Shown: piece by piece, positions 30,604-42,524 of the stretch | Numbering within the stretch: position 1 is the first letter of the stretch | Layout of the letters: each line of letters begins with the position of its first letter | Origin: Catenaria anguillulae PL171 | Lineage: Eukaryota > Blastocladiomycota > Blastocladiomycetes > Blastocladiales > Catenariaceae | Assembly: GCA_002102555.1 (NCBI GenBank) | Contig: MCFL01000001.1 | Location: forward strand, 434,001-498,000 | Direction: 5' to 3' | Length of the DNA: 64,000 nucleotides | Program-made: the position numbers and the translations under genes | The notes under the pieces: model-generated | What the model was told of the DNA's origin: nothing | The model's input: the letters and a program-made list of their open reading frames with translations, nothing else | Database searches by the model: none

Positions 30604-31127
30604 GGTCGTCGCCCAATACCTAGCTAAGGTCGAAACGGGTTGTATGGGATCACGTTGGCTCCAACCAAAGTGGAATGAGGTGTTGATGGTGGTGGGGTTG
30701 CTGGTTGGGGGTGAGAATTTGCTATTGTTTCATCATGTGCATGTGTGCTGGGAGCTTGTACATTGCCCAATGAGCTCTGAGCATTTCACTGCCAAAGGAG
30801 TGCTGGGTCGACGACTCGCCGTCTCGGCCGCGCGGTTGGCGAGTTGGCCCAGCTCAGCAACGAAATGGCAAACGTTCTCTGGCCGTTCGTCAGAACTTTC
30901 TGAACCTTCTGAATCTTCCCATGCGCTTCGTCAAACGTTCTTGATGACTTTCCCCGCACGCAGAGACCGAAATTAATGCACATGTATGGCGCATGCATGC
31001 CTCAATATGTCGACGAAGTGCTGAAATGATACTGCCCCCAACTGCCCGCAGAACTTTACGCAATCCACGGCCCTGTCCCGTCCGCCATGTATCCGTCGTT
31101 ATCCACCCTGCATTCCCATCTGCAACC
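30604..31127. promoter_or_regulatory. Divergent promoter region, EDEM and ZAP1-like genes
   Basis: The 524 bases include a frame open upstream of the ZAP1-like start (ATG at 30993), which could extend that protein by 45 residues. No other feature was seen. Confidence 0.4.
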
Positions 31128-34022
31128 ATGACCCCGCCCACCCACTCCAGCTCCACCCACCTTCTTCCACCCATGCCTGGCTCGGCGACGGTGCCCGATC
31201 AATCCACGCCCAACGGCCACGGCCAAGGTCAAGGTCAAGGCCAAGGGCGAGACTCGAGCGATTGGCTTGGCCCCGCTCTCGATCACTTCATGTCCCAGAC
31301 GACGGCCGCGCAACCGCCCAACAAGAGCGCCAGTACCGTCAGCAACCGTGACCAGCACACACTGCTCGAAACTTTGGGCCTGACTCCCGCTGCTGCTCCT
31401 GCCCCGCCTTTTGTGCCCACGTCCACTGCTGCCGCCACATTTCCAGGCATGCCGCCGATACACCCAAACCCAGCCAGCGCCTCAAGTGCTGCCAACCTGG
31501 GCACCCGATCGGCGGCACCACCCATGTCCGCGACAGCATTCAGTAATCTCTTCTTATCTGATTACTCCTTTTCGCCATCCGCGCCCCCGCCGTCTTTCTC
31601 GCTTCCTTTTCCTCTGCCCAACCACATGGCCAATCCCCCTCCAAGCTCAAACATCAACGGCGCTTGGCCCAATCACTCTCCAGTGCCACTTGGCCCGCCC
31701 CCCTCATCCTGGGGACCGTCTGGTCTCCATCAGCACCAACCCAACCCCTTTGTTCCGTCTCACGGGCCGCCAACACAACCATTACACGGGCAAACACAAC
31801 CAAATCCCCTTTCTCTGCCCATGGCCTACTCGATTCCCATGTACCAATGCCCGCTGCCACCTGCGCACCAAGGCTCATCCCATCCCAATCAACAAACCTT
31901 ACCCATACCCATGCCCATGCCACCTGTACCAAGCCATCAGCCGCACCCGGGCAACAGCTCTCGATCGGCACCACCGCCACCGCCGCCATCATCTTCGAGA
32001 TCTGGCCCCGCGTCCCTGGATTTTATGCATCTGCTCGACATGACGCCGCCCGGTTCATCCTCGTCGGCAACCGTACCGTCTGCAACACCGTTTGACTTTC
32101 CCCTCTTTCATACCACACCCAGCCTCGCACCTCCTGCAGGCCCCGTGCCGCATCTTTTCTCGCCCGATCAAGCTGCACCACTCGATGCACCGCCGCGTAT
32201 CGAGGAGCGTGTTTCGACCGAATCGGCGCATTGTCCAGAAACCAACCGCATCGTGACGCGAACAACAACAACAAGAACTTCTGCTTCGGGGTCAACCACC
32301 ATGACAACCACAACGACCGTCTACTCCATGTCGTCCCCACCACAAACTCCCATGTCGCCCGGCTTGGTCGAGGACCTTTTGCCACCCAGCCTGTTCAACC
32401 GCTCTCGCGACGCCATTGAGCAGCAGCCTCGGAATGGACCATCATCAAGCACACGAAGGAAACGGTCCGCATCGCTTGATGGCGGGATACACGATCATCA
32501 GAGGCTAGCCAGCAGCGCAAGCACTGACAGCGGCAATACTCTTCCGCGCCGCCGGCCGACCAAGCGCGCTCGCGCCAACAGCAGCTCGGTTCTTCCCGGA
32601 AGCATCCCGTTCTCGCCTCTTCTCGTTCCGGCCGACTCGGCACGCTCAACCACCCGCGCACCGACAGCCCCACCTTCATCACGTTCGGCCGCCTCTGCTC
32701 ACCGGCGCGCTCGTGCCTCATCCCACGACCCAACCGTGCACACGCACGACAATGGCGGCGACGACGCCGACGCAGCCACCCCTCCTCCAGACTCGGTCAC
32801 GCGATGCCTGTGGTTCACATGCTCTGCCACCTTCTCGGACGCTGCACAACTCGTCCCGCACTTGTCTACGGCACACACGCCCGCCAACCACAACAAGACC
32901 AACACGTGCAAGTGGGGCGGCGCGGCGTGCGGTGAAATGGGCAACACGCGATTTGCATCCACGGACGAGCTCGTTAATCATTTGCTTGAAACACACATTC
33001 GCGCCATCTTTGATGAAGGCGGGCATCAGTGTGATCAGCAGGGCGGCGAGGGCGAGCATGCGCACGATCACGAGCATGGACACGGACATGAGCATGCCGA
33101 CGCCGAGGGTGACGGTGACGGGCACGGGCATGAGCACCATGGGCATGCGGCGGTGGCAACACCCAACCAAGACCCGCCGCCAACAACCGACGGGGCATCC
33201 GCGGCCGATAGTGCTGCCACGGGCGACCAACCCCAACAGCCGACCCACGATCTGCACGTGTGCTTGTGGACGGAATGCGGGCTTCACTTTGGCTCCTTTT
33301 CGGACCTGACGGTGCACGTGTCGCAAGACCACGTCGGCGCAAAGCAATCGTCGTACGTGTGCCGGTGGCGCGATTGTGACCGTGGCGGGCGCCCCTTTGC
33401 ACAGCGCCAAAAGGTGATGCGGCATTTACAAATGCACACTGGATGGAAGCCGTACGAATGTACGACGTGTGCGCAGAGGTTTTCCGAACATACGGTCCTT
33501 GTGTCGCACATGAGAACACATTCGGGTCCGTCTGTTCCTTTTTCGCGTTGGTTTCACTGAGCTTGCTCGTTGCACATGAACGACTGACACATTTTTGACC
33601 TCACATACGCAGGCGAAAAACCATTCACGTGCGACTTTGCCAACTGCTCCAAATCCTTTTCGATTGCCGGCGCACTCACCGTGCACAAGCGCACACATAC
33701 TGGCGAGCGCCCGTTTGTGTGCAAACACCAAGGGTGCGACAAGCGGTTCAACGAGTCGAGCAACTTGACCAAGCATATGCGAACGCACACGCTCGATCGC
33801 CCCTTTCGGTGTCCCGTGTGCGAGCGCGGGTTTGCGAGGTCGGATCAAGCCAAGCGGCATTTGGAGACGGTCCATCAGGCCGCGGCCGCAGCGGCCGCCG
33901 CATCCGCTGGCGGGGCAGCCGCTGACGGTGGGGATGGCGACGGGGATGCTGTCGAGGAGGGCGAGGGAGGAGCCCATGAGGATGATGGTGGCGACGGGCA
34001 GGAGGCGGATCAAGCGACGTGA
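31128..34022 (+). CDS. ZAP1-like C2H2 zinc-finger transcription factor
   Basis: Exons 31128-33525 and 33613-34022, 935 residues. The first 560 residues are Pro/Ser-rich with a basic nuclear signal (RRRPTKRARA). Fingers 1-2 form a tandem CWCH2 pair (RCLWFTC and CKWGGAAC). Then comes a histidine-rich stretch (HAHDHEHGHGHEHAD ... GHGHEHHGH). A second CWCH2 pair follows (CLWTEC, CRWRDC). Fingers 5-8 are classical with TGEKP-type linkers: CTTCAQRFSEHTVLVSHMRTH, CDFANCSKSF, CKHQGCDKRFNESSNLTKHM and CPVCERGFARSDQAKRH. Yeast Zap1, the zinc-deficiency activator, has the same plan: a separate zinc-sensing CWCH2 pair and a C-terminal DNA-binding array that itself begins with CWCH2 fingers. The exon junction falls in a finger linker. 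The tail is Ala/Asp/Glu-rich. Assignment as a zinc regulator is inference from layout. Confidence 0.75.
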
Positions 34023-34384
34023 CGTGTATGCAGTTGACAATTTCTATATGCTTTTTGTGCCTTTTGCGTGCGGCTGGCAGCCTGGTTTGGTGCCTAGGCG
34101 AGCGTGTCATGTTGTTTTCCTTCCTTGTGTATATTCCTTCAGTTGTTGCTTTTCCTTTTCAACGTGGCATTTGTTCCTTGTAAAGTCCCATCATTTTTTC
34201 AGCTTGGCCGACACCTTTTCGTTTCGGTAACGTGGTGCCAAGGTGGCTATTCTGTCGCGACGGCTTGGTACTCCAACATGACCTGCAGCAACCTGGCCAT
34301 CGACACCGACCGTCCATATGTGCACATGTGATGGTCGGCCCTGAGCAATTGTGCCACTCTCGCATCATATTCCGACCTCACTCA
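34023..34384. other. Intergenic, no gene seen
   Basis: The 362 bases lie between two plus-strand genes. T-rich patches at 34125-34225 probably belong to the 3' region of the zinc-finger gene. Confidence 0.4.
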
Positions 34385-35848
34385 ATGCAAATGCTTCAAC
34401 GTATCATGATCCGCTCGATTTCTACCATCCGACCTGTCGCCGTGTCTGCTGTCTTCAAGCGCGCCGCCGTGCCCGCCCTTTCACAGGTCAATGCCACAAC
34501 ATCAGCGCCGCTGATCGGCCGGGCCATCGTGGGTGTTCCTGAAAGTCGAGCCCATTTCTCGTCTGCTCCCACTGGATCGCCCTCGGGAGCCAACAACACG
34601 GCAAGCTCATCCACCGGGCAACCTAACGCTTCGCCTCAATCCAGCTCGCCCGGCCAACCCGGGGCCGCTACAGCGGCTACGTTGACACCAGCCTCGCTGC
34701 TCTCACGCCCGGAACGCGTGCGCCGGTCGCTCTTCAACGGTGCGTGCCAATGACAGCGTCAAGTCTCATCCCGTGTATTCCGTTGACGTGGGAGACACTT
34801 TTGTTGCCAGTTCCCGGAAGCGACGAGCGCAAGATGGCCAAGGCCAAGACCCTTGGCGCAGACTCGATTGTGTTTGATCTCGAGGACGGCGTGCCCATGG
34901 ATCGCAAGGGGTCGGCGAGGCAGCTTGTGTTTGATGCGCTCGAGGTGCGCCGGCTTTTCCGCCAGCATTTGACAAGACGTGAGACTGATGGCGACTTGTT
35001 CTGCAAATAGAGTTTTGACCTGGGCCACCGCGAGCGTGCGGTTCGCATCAATGCCGTCGGGTCGGGATTGGAGGTGGACGATTTGAATGTCATTGTACGC
35101 TTCCTGTTGCAGCATCCACGCTTGACAGGGCACTCGCTGACCACTGCATTTTGGGGGGATCAAAGCTTCACTCGACCCGCCTCCAATGCATTGTGATCCC
35201 CAAAGTCAACACGGCCAGTGACGTTCAATTTGTCGACCGCATGATTGATTCGATTGCCCCCGAATCAAAGTATGTACGCTCTGCCGATTTGTCTTGTGTA
35301 ATAAATTGCCCACTCTGACATCTCTCGTGATCCAGCCGGCCCAACATCCGCCTCATTGCCTGCATCGAATCTGCCATGGGCCTTCTCAACCTTCGTGAAA
35401 TCGCCTCGTCCTCTCCGCGACTCGACGCCCTCGTGTACGCTTCCGAGGACCTATGTGCCGACATGGGCATGGTGCGCACTGCCTCGCGTCTCGAACTGCT
35501 CTACTCGCGATCGGCTGTCGTGACTGCCGCATGTGCATACGGGCTGCAAGCCATTGACCTGGTGTGCATTGACTACAAGGACCATGATGTGCTGTCCGAA
35601 GAGTGCAGGGAAGGCAGGCAAATGGGGTTTACGGGCAAGCAGGCCATTCATCCGGGCCAGATTGATGGCATTCAGAAGCATTTTTCGCCGACCGAGGCCG
35701 AGGTCCAGCGCGCAACAAAGATTGTCGAGGGGTATCGCGAGTATGTGGCCAAGGGCAAGGGCGCTTTGTGCTTGAGGGTAAGATGATTGATGCCCCGGTG
35801 GTCAAGTGGGCAGAGCGTTTGTTGGCAAAGGCGCAGTTTATGAATTGA
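34385..35848 (+). CDS. CLYBL: Citramalyl-CoA lyase-like protein, mitochondrial (CLYBL)
   Basis: Exons 34385-34739, 34811-34944, 35011-35094, 35166-35269, 35336-35848; 396 residues with one base restored. The N-terminus is a mitochondrial targeting sequence (MLQRIMIRSISTIRPVAVSA). The HpcH/HpaI lyase domain shows NVPGSDERKMAKAKTLGADS, FDLEDGV, RAVRINAVG, IVIPKVNTASDV, RLIACIESAMGLLNLREIAS, ASEDLCADMG, ACAYGLQAIDLV and GFTGKQAIHPGQID, including the acidic metal ligands. CLYBL acts on citramalyl-CoA and malyl-CoA and helps clear itaconate-derived metabolites. The frame breaks at 35765-35767 (TTT). With a fourth T the conserved end GAFVLEGKMIDAPVVK and a stop at 35846-35848 are recovered; without it the protein stops at 35786. 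Confidence 0.88.
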
Positions 35849-36050
35849 CTTCAAGCTCAGGATGTGGAGCAAGTGTCTTGTTGTACAAGGCATGGTGATA
35901 CATAGACGGGGTTTGCCCAGGAAATGCAATACATCAGAGTCTATGTATCGAATACAATCGCATTTGTTTTGCGGGAAAATCAAGAATTGAAAACGAACTA
36001 CACTCGACACACTCATGCCCCGGCACTCTGCCTTGCTTCCCTCGGCCTTT

Positions 36051-37618
36051 TCACGAGAAACACCGCTTGTGAATGATATCGGGATCCTCTGCATACTCTT
36101 GCTGCGTGACCCACATTTGCCTAAACGTCTGCAAATTGGCCAAAATGGACCCACCAATCCAAGTGGAATACTTGCGCTCTGGCGGGGCAAAGATCTTGAT
36201 CTTGAAGTCGCGCTGGTCCTTTGCCGTGGTCAAGTGCTTGACCTCCTTGAGTAACCGCTCGCCAAACCCGCGGAACAAGGTCGATCCGCCGCTCAGGATC
36301 AAGTTGCTATACAGGTTCTTGCGCAGGTCCAGGTCCGTCTTGGAGATGCAGTCGACCACAACTTGGTGCAGCCCGGGGTATTCCAAGCCAATCAAGTCGG
36401 GCTTGAAGAGCACTTCGGGGGCTTTGAATCGTTCGGCCCCAAGCTAGATTGCGTATGGTTGAATGCGTGAGTCAGTTGAACAAGGCAGGTTGCATAAGAA
36501 GCTGCAAAGGGATGGCAAAGCAAAACCAAAAAAAGAGAAAAAAAAAATACCTTGACGACACGTCCATCGGGCAACACAAACTCGTCGGGCCCTTTATTCT
36601 GCTGTCCTCCCATACCTGCAGCGCCGCCGGGCAATCCGGCCAATGCGGCGGCCGCAAATGCGCCGGCCGCCCACTCCTTCTCATCCTTTTCGGGCGTCAA
36701 GGACACATACCCAGTCTTCTCCTTGATGACCCTGACCACCTCCCTCTCTGCCGACGTGTGAAACGTGTACCCGTTCTTTCGGAGCAGCACCTGCAAGTAG
36801 TTTGTAATGTCGCGGCCGGCCACATCGATGCGGCGAATGGCGTGCGGGATGGCAAACCCGTCGTACACGGGGACACAATGCGTCACGCCGTCGCCAGAGT
36901 CGATGGCCAGGCCCGTTGTGCGGCCTGACGCGTACAGGGACAGCACGGCTTGCATGGAGATGAACATGGCGGGCACGTTGAAGGTTTCGAAAAAGATTTG
37001 CGCCATGTGGTCGCGATTGCGTTTCGGGTTGAGCGGTGCTTCGGTGAGGTGGACTGGGTGCTGTACATTTGAGGCGATTGGAAAAGTCAAACGGTGAGTG
37101 AACTTGCAAGTGAGCAAAGTGAAGCGATGAAGAGGGGAACGGACCTCTTCGGGGTTGACCTTGAGCTCATTCACATACAAATGCGACCAAATTGCCTCCA
37201 TATCCTCCCAATTGTCAACGATGCCGTGCTCCATTGGGTAGTTGATGCGCAGCAGTCCGCGTAGCTCCTGAGCGTGCCGGCCAATAAATGTGTTGCCCTC
37301 GACTGCGCCGGCCATGATGCGCAAGTGTTTTGGCCGCCCAACACTGTGGACAAACGTTCCAGTGAGCGACAGAGGGTCGACACGCGAACGAGACAAAGCA
37401 AGTGTGATCAACGTTGTACCATGAGGGGAAAAATGCTTTGGGAGTGTCACCGCCGGCAAATCCGGCCTTGATCACGCCTGATCCCTGTTGAAGCGTGTCC
37501 ATTGCGGCAAGGTCAGAGCTGTGGGTCGGGAAACGACAGGAATGAGATGGTTGAAGGAAAGCATTCTGACATTGTCGATGACGACGGGCTGGTTGGTGAT
37601 TGCAGTTTCGTAATCCAT
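36051..37618 (-). CDS. ARP1: Actin-related protein 1 (centractin) of dynactin
   Basis: Exons 37618-37571, 37484-37420, 37343-37145, 37060-36551, 36443-36051; 404 residues, all phases agreeing. It starts with [20 protein letters not shown], then [97 protein letters not shown] and [20 protein letters not shown], ending [17 protein letters not shown] ... IIHKRCFS. These match ARP1 more closely than actin or ARP2/3. ARP1 forms the short filament of dynactin, the dynein adaptor. An insertion of about 25 Ala/Gly-rich residues ([20 protein letters not shown]) sits before the LPDGR strand. It is head to head with the ETF-beta gene. Confidence 0.93.
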
Positions 37619-38254
37619 GGTATCCTGATGTGCACGTTGGTGTGCTCAATCGCTCGGCGGGGAGAGAGAGTCCAGAATGAGGGCCGGAATGAGGGCGTGA
37701 AAACGATGGGTGGCAGAGGCGGCAGCGCGACGACACAGAGCCAGAGTGGTGGAGAGTGTGACGATGGCAGGGAGGGGTACAGTGGCAACGATGGCGATTC
37801 GGTGGTGATTGCGCAGAGAACCGCCCGGCTTTGGATCATGAGTATGCATTCATCGATACTTGCGTGTACATATATGATAGCTTGATGATTTTTGTTTTAA
37901 AGTGGCGTCTGTGGTGGAAAGTGGCGGCGAACCCTGACGGATCGGATCGGCGGGCTGCTTTGCTTTCGGCTGCCGATCGCGCGCATGACCGTTAGCGAGA
38001 GTGATGTCGGCGGCGGCAGATCGATCGGCGACCGTCCACTGAACACTGAACAGATCGTGTTTGCATATCCTGCATGCCACGCGAGAAGTTCACGTCGTCC
38101 CGTTCCCTCCCGTACCCATTGCGCCCATCGGATACACTACACAGTCGCCTCTCTCTTGCAGAAGCTCGTCTCGTACACGAAGCCGCCACCGCCACGATCA
38201 CATACTCGCTCGCCGTCAACGCAACGCAACCGCAACGCACCATATCCACCCACC
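37619..38254. promoter_or_regulatory. Divergent promoter region, ARP1 and ETF-beta, with clustered GATCGG/CCGATC sites
   Basis: The 636 bases hold a dense group of the core GATCGG or its complement: 37939-37952 (two direct copies), 37972-37978 and 38023-38029. The same core recurs in other divergent gaps. No coding sequence was seen. Confidence 0.5.
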
Positions 38255-39118
38255 ATGTCGTCCCTTCCCCGCATCCTCGTCGGCGTCAAGCGCGTCATTG
38301 ACTACAATGTCAAGATTGCCGTCCGCGCAGACAAATCCTGGGTCGAAACCGCAAACGTCAAGCACTCGCTCAACCCGTTCTGCGAAATCGCCATCGAGGA
38401 GGCTGTGCGCGCCAAGGAGGCCAAGAAGGTGGCCGAGGTCATTGCCGTATCGTGCGGGCCGGCAAAGGCCCAAGAGGTGTTGCGCACGGCCCTGGCCATG
38501 GGCGCCGACCGTGCCGTCCATGTAGAGATCCCGGAGGGTACCGAAAAGACGCTTGAGCCGCTGGCCGTCGCCAAGGTGTTGGCCAAGGTGGCCGAAAAGG
38601 AAAAGGCAGATGTGGTCATGTTGGGCAAGCAGGCCATTGACGACGATGCCAATCAGACGGGCCAGATGGTGGCTGGGATCTTGGGCTGGCCCCAGGCCAC
38701 GTTTGCGTCCAAGGTCGAGTTTGCCGACAAGGCCTTGACTGTGACCCGCGAAATCGATGGTGGATTGCAGACCATCAAGACGCCTTTGCCGACGGTCGTG
38801 ACGGCTGATCTCCGGTATGTTTATCATCCAACGTGCTCTCGTCACTCTCCACCTCGTTGTCGTCGTTGCTCACCCCACGTTTCGGTGCCTCTGTTCTTCT
38901 GTAGCCTCAACACCCCTCGGTTTGCCTCGTTGCCCAACATCATGAAGGCAAAAAAGAAGCCGCTCGCCAAGCTCTCGCCCGCCGACCTCGGCATCGACAT
39001 TTCGCCCCGCCTCGAGATTCTCAAGGTCGAGGAGCCGCCCAAGCGCCAGGGCGGTGGCCGCGTTGCATCCGTGGACGAGCTCATTGACAAGCTCAAGAAC
39101 GAAGCAAAGGTCATCTAA
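38255..39118 (+). CDS. ETFB: Electron transfer flavoprotein, beta subunit
   Basis: Exons 38255-38814 and 38905-39118, 257 residues. It begins [19 protein letters not shown], followed by [20 protein letters not shown], the AMP/FAD-domain strand [26 protein letters not shown] (in parts), [19 protein letters not shown] with the bound AMP loop, [12 protein letters not shown], and the C-terminal arm [18 protein letters not shown] ... [12 protein letters not shown]. The KAKKKP segment includes the Lys that is methylated in animals and the recognition loop docking to acyl-CoA dehydrogenases. The protein passes electrons from mitochondrial dehydrogenases to ETF-QO. No cleavable presequence is evident, as is common for this subunit. 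Confidence 0.94.
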   Translation: MSSLPRILVGVKRVIDYNVKIAVRADKSWVETANVKHSLNPFCEIAIEEAVRAKEAKKVAEVIAVSCGPAKAQEVLRTALAMGADRAVHVEIPEGTEKTLEPLAVAKVLAKVAEKEKADVVMLGKQAIDDDANQTGQMVAGILGWPQATFASKVEFADKALTVTREIDGGLQTIKTPLPTVVTADLRYVYHPTCSRHSPPRCRRCSPHVSVPLFFCSLNTPRFASLPNIMKAKKKPLAKLSPADLGIDISPRLEILKVEEPPKRQGGGRVASVDELIDKLKNEAKVI

Positions 39119-39730
39119 ACGTGGCCAACATCATTGCCTCACACTTGCGGTTGTGGTCTCTGTGCTTGTTGTTTGGGGGGAGGTTTGCTCTTTTTTTTTT
39201 GATCCCCTACTCTTTAGCCCTTCATATACAGCTGGCTCGTCTTTTCCTTTATCTGATTCTGTGTGTGCCATGCCGTGAAGGAATCGACCATGTTGAAGTG
39301 GATCACAGCAACCAACGACAACATCACGAGTGAGCGAAAACAAGAGCAAAGACCAACTTGATGTACCAAATGTAAAGGTGGTGGTGGGGTGAAAAAGGAA
39401 ACAACAAAAGGGTACTTACTGCAATGTCATATTTGCATTCATGCAAAGAAAAGAGTGAAGAGAGGAACAAGGAAGCAAACAGAGAAGGAAGGGAGGACCG
39501 CGAGCAACAAGAACGGAAAGGAAAAGAAAAACAAAGGAAAACAACAACGACCGAACGATAAAGGCAAAGAAAGAAAAACAATAAACAACTAGAGGGACGT
39601 TGGAATCACACGCAAAGGCAAGTGCACAAAATACCCGTCCACAATATTCCCATTGCATTGCACTACTGCTGCCTCACCTTCACCCGCGACGCGGGCCGCA
39701 GTAGTGGCGAGCCCACAATACGGCACCACG
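39119..39730. other. Convergent intergenic region with a purine-rich tract
   Basis: The 612 bases lie between the stops of ETF-beta and NOT3. From about 39300 to 39600 the plus strand is strongly A/G-rich (blocks such as AAAGAAAAGAGTGAAGAGAG). On the NOT3 sense strand this would be a pyrimidine-rich 3' region. No gene was recognised. Confidence 0.5.
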
Positions 39731-42524
39731 TTAATCGAGCTCTGCATCCTCCAAATACCGGTATTCAAACTTGAACTCGGTCTTTTTCCTCTGACACCAT
39801 CCCACCTCCCAATCAAAGTAAATGTACGCGCCGGCCTCGTACTCTGCGGTAATCTCCCTAGGCTCCTCGTGCCGCTGGAACCACGTCTGGTACCGCTTGT
39901 GAAACCGCCAGCTCTGCCGCTTGAGCTCCCTGGCCGCCAAGTACTGCGCCAGCGTGCCTTGCCGGTAATAAAACACATAAAACAGCGTGTCGAGATCCAG
40001 CTGCTCAAACAGCCGCGGATCATCCACGACGGGCGGCGGCATCCCCGGATAGTAGTGCGGAACGGGTGTTGGGTCCTGGGGCGTGTAGGGCGAGTGGCGC
40101 TCGGCATCGAGCGGCGACGGCGCCCACATCCATGTTGCGTCGAGAATGCCCAGCAGGTCCGTGGCGGCCGCAGATGGCGGGTACGTTGAGGCGCTCGCAG
40201 ACGGGTCTGCCATGAGCCCGAGCGCGCCGGGCTCGGTCTTGGGCGTGGGCGTGGCCGGCGTGGATGATGCCTCGGCTGCAGGTGCGGCGGCGCCCGGTGA
40301 ACCGGCCGCAGCTGTGGAGGAGGGCACACCGTTCACGTACGCGCCGCGCGCAGTGTGCTGGACAGCCTCAAAGATGGCCATGAGGTCGCGCAGGGCCTCG
40401 GGGCACGCCGGATCCTTGCTGACTTGCCGAATGGGCTTGAGCGGCTGAACTGGTTTGGGCTTGTATGCGAGTGCATGTGGTGGCGGCGGCGGCGGGGTGG
40501 GGAACACGCCATTGACGAGGACGGAATCGGCGGCACCTGCGCCGGAGAGAGAAAGCTTGCTGCTGCCAAACTCGGTGGTTATGCTCGACACTTGATCATC
40601 GTTGGATGTACTTGGTGGCGCGTGGTCGTCGAGGGATGCGGTGGATGATGACATGGTCGACGTGACATCGGACGAGGGCACAGTGTTGCTTCGAGGTGCA
40701 GGGGACAGCTCGTAGACGGGTGCAGGTACCGATGGTGCACGACCAGAGGTGGCGAGCGTGGACCGAGTCGCTGGGCTTGGCGACATGGATGAGGCGCGTG
40801 ACGAGGACACGGTGCCTGTGCTGGACGATGTCGGCTTGGACGATGACGACGCCGCAGACAGTGGCGGTAATGGCGGCTGCTTGGTTGAAGGTCGCGACGG
40901 CGTTGGGCTCGACATGGGCGTGGAATGAACCGATGATTCAGCGGTGGACAGGCCCGCGGCGAGGCCGAGTGATGCCTTGGGTGTGGCGGTCGCTGAGGAG
41001 ACAGAGGGTGCGGTCGATGACGGCGCAAGCGATTCGTCGTGGTGATCGACAGATGCCGGGCCATTGAGTGATCCTGTGCGTGATGGGGCTGCGGTGCCCT
41101 CCTTGACTTTTTGGTTCCACGCCGTGAGTTTTGGTGGCGGGAGTGGTGGTGCGGAATTTTGAGAAGCAGAAGATGCGGCTGCTGCTGCTGCTGCTGATGG
41201 AGTCACGGATGGCGGGACAGATACAGATGGTGGGTGTCCAGGGGTGGATGGTGGGGCTCCAGATGCTGGTGTCGCTGAATCAGAGGCAGAGGTGGTAGAA
41301 GAGATGCTTGCAGTTCGTCCAGCGCCCATTTTTGGACTGAGGGCGGCAGCGGCAGTGGCCGATGGCGGCAATGACGCCGAGATTGTTGGTGGTGGTCCCG
41401 TCACGACTGGCTTTGCGGGTGTTGGTGGTACTGACGATGATGGTCCAGAAGGTGCGGTCGTGGGCATGGGTGGTCCGGCTGTCGGGAGAATGGATGAGTG
41501 TTTGTGGGCGGGAGGAGGCAGCATGAATCGACAGAGCAAGGTGATGCGTACCAAAGAGTTCATCTTCCTCGTCGAGGCCGAGCTCGTCGTAAATGTCGAG
41601 GTAATCCTCGATTTCGGTTCCGTCCGTGATGGCCTCCTGCACAAACGCCAAAGGCGCACACAAGAACGAAAAGTCAAGACCACAACCAAAGAGTGTTTAG
41701 CCAAACCTGCAATAAAAAACGTACAGATCCCTGCTCGAGGAAGTAATCAATGTTATCTCGAAGCTCATCAATCAGATCCGCTTCGAGTAACCCATTTTCC
41801 AGCATGCGCAAGGCAATTTCCAGATTTCGAATGTGTTGTCGACAAACGTCTGCTTGGTGCTTGAGCCGATCGAGCAATTCGTTGGAGCCGCCTGCCTTCT
41901 TGCCGCGCTTGCCTGCTGATGCCAAAATGGACTCTTGCTGAGCCTCGCACATGTCGATTTGCTGGTTGAACCGGTCGACCGTATCGCGTATCCATTCTGC
42001 GCACTGCTCCTTCTTTTCCTCCTCTGGATCCACTTTTGTTGGCAAACCCAGTCCTTCTTTTGAAAAGGCCTTGGTTTTGAGCTCCTTTTCGATGGCTTTG
42101 AAGAGTTCCATTTGCTGTGGAAACAATGACCTGATCAGATCGGCGACCAGCAAAGTTGAAGCGAACAGGTGATCAAGTGACGGCAAGACGAACCGTTTCG
42201 ATGAGCCGTCGATTTTCGAGTAATGCTCTCTTGTCCTTGATTTCGGACGAGCCGATCCAAGTTTTGATTTGGTCGCGCATGCGCTGAAGCTTTTTGATGT
42301 CGCGCTTGAGCTCGGCCTCAATCTTTTCTCGTTGCGCGGGAGTTGCGGCCTGGTGGAGCTTTTCAACCATGGCCTTGAACTCGTCGACCCCCTCGGCAAC
42401 CTTCTTGAGGGCCTTGTCGATTTCCACTGTTGGCAGAAACAAGCGCAGATGGGCATAGTGTTGGCATTTGCATGGTATATCTTGGAGATTGGGTAAGCAT
42501 ACTTTGCAGTTTTCGTGCCGCCAT
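39731..42524 (-). CDS. NOT3: CCR4-NOT complex subunit NOT3/NOT5
   Basis: Exons 42524-42503, 42426-42194, 42114-41725, 41636-41552, 41478-39731; 825 residues. The N-terminal coiled-coil domain reads [20 protein letters not shown] across the first intron, then [40 protein letters not shown], and [16 protein letters not shown]. An acidic [18 protein letters not shown] segment follows. The middle is Ser/Pro/Thr-rich. The C-terminal NOT box is clear: [55 protein letters not shown] and [15 protein letters not shown]. The subunit belongs to the main eukaryotic mRNA deadenylase and, in yeast, senses stalled ribosomes through its N-terminal domain. The very short first coding exon (7 codons plus 1 base) is supported by exact family agreement. 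Confidence 0.94.

Noticed and set aside
38216-38845. Minus-strand frame of 209 codons opposite ETF-beta
   Set aside because: Shadow of a strongly conserved coding exon.
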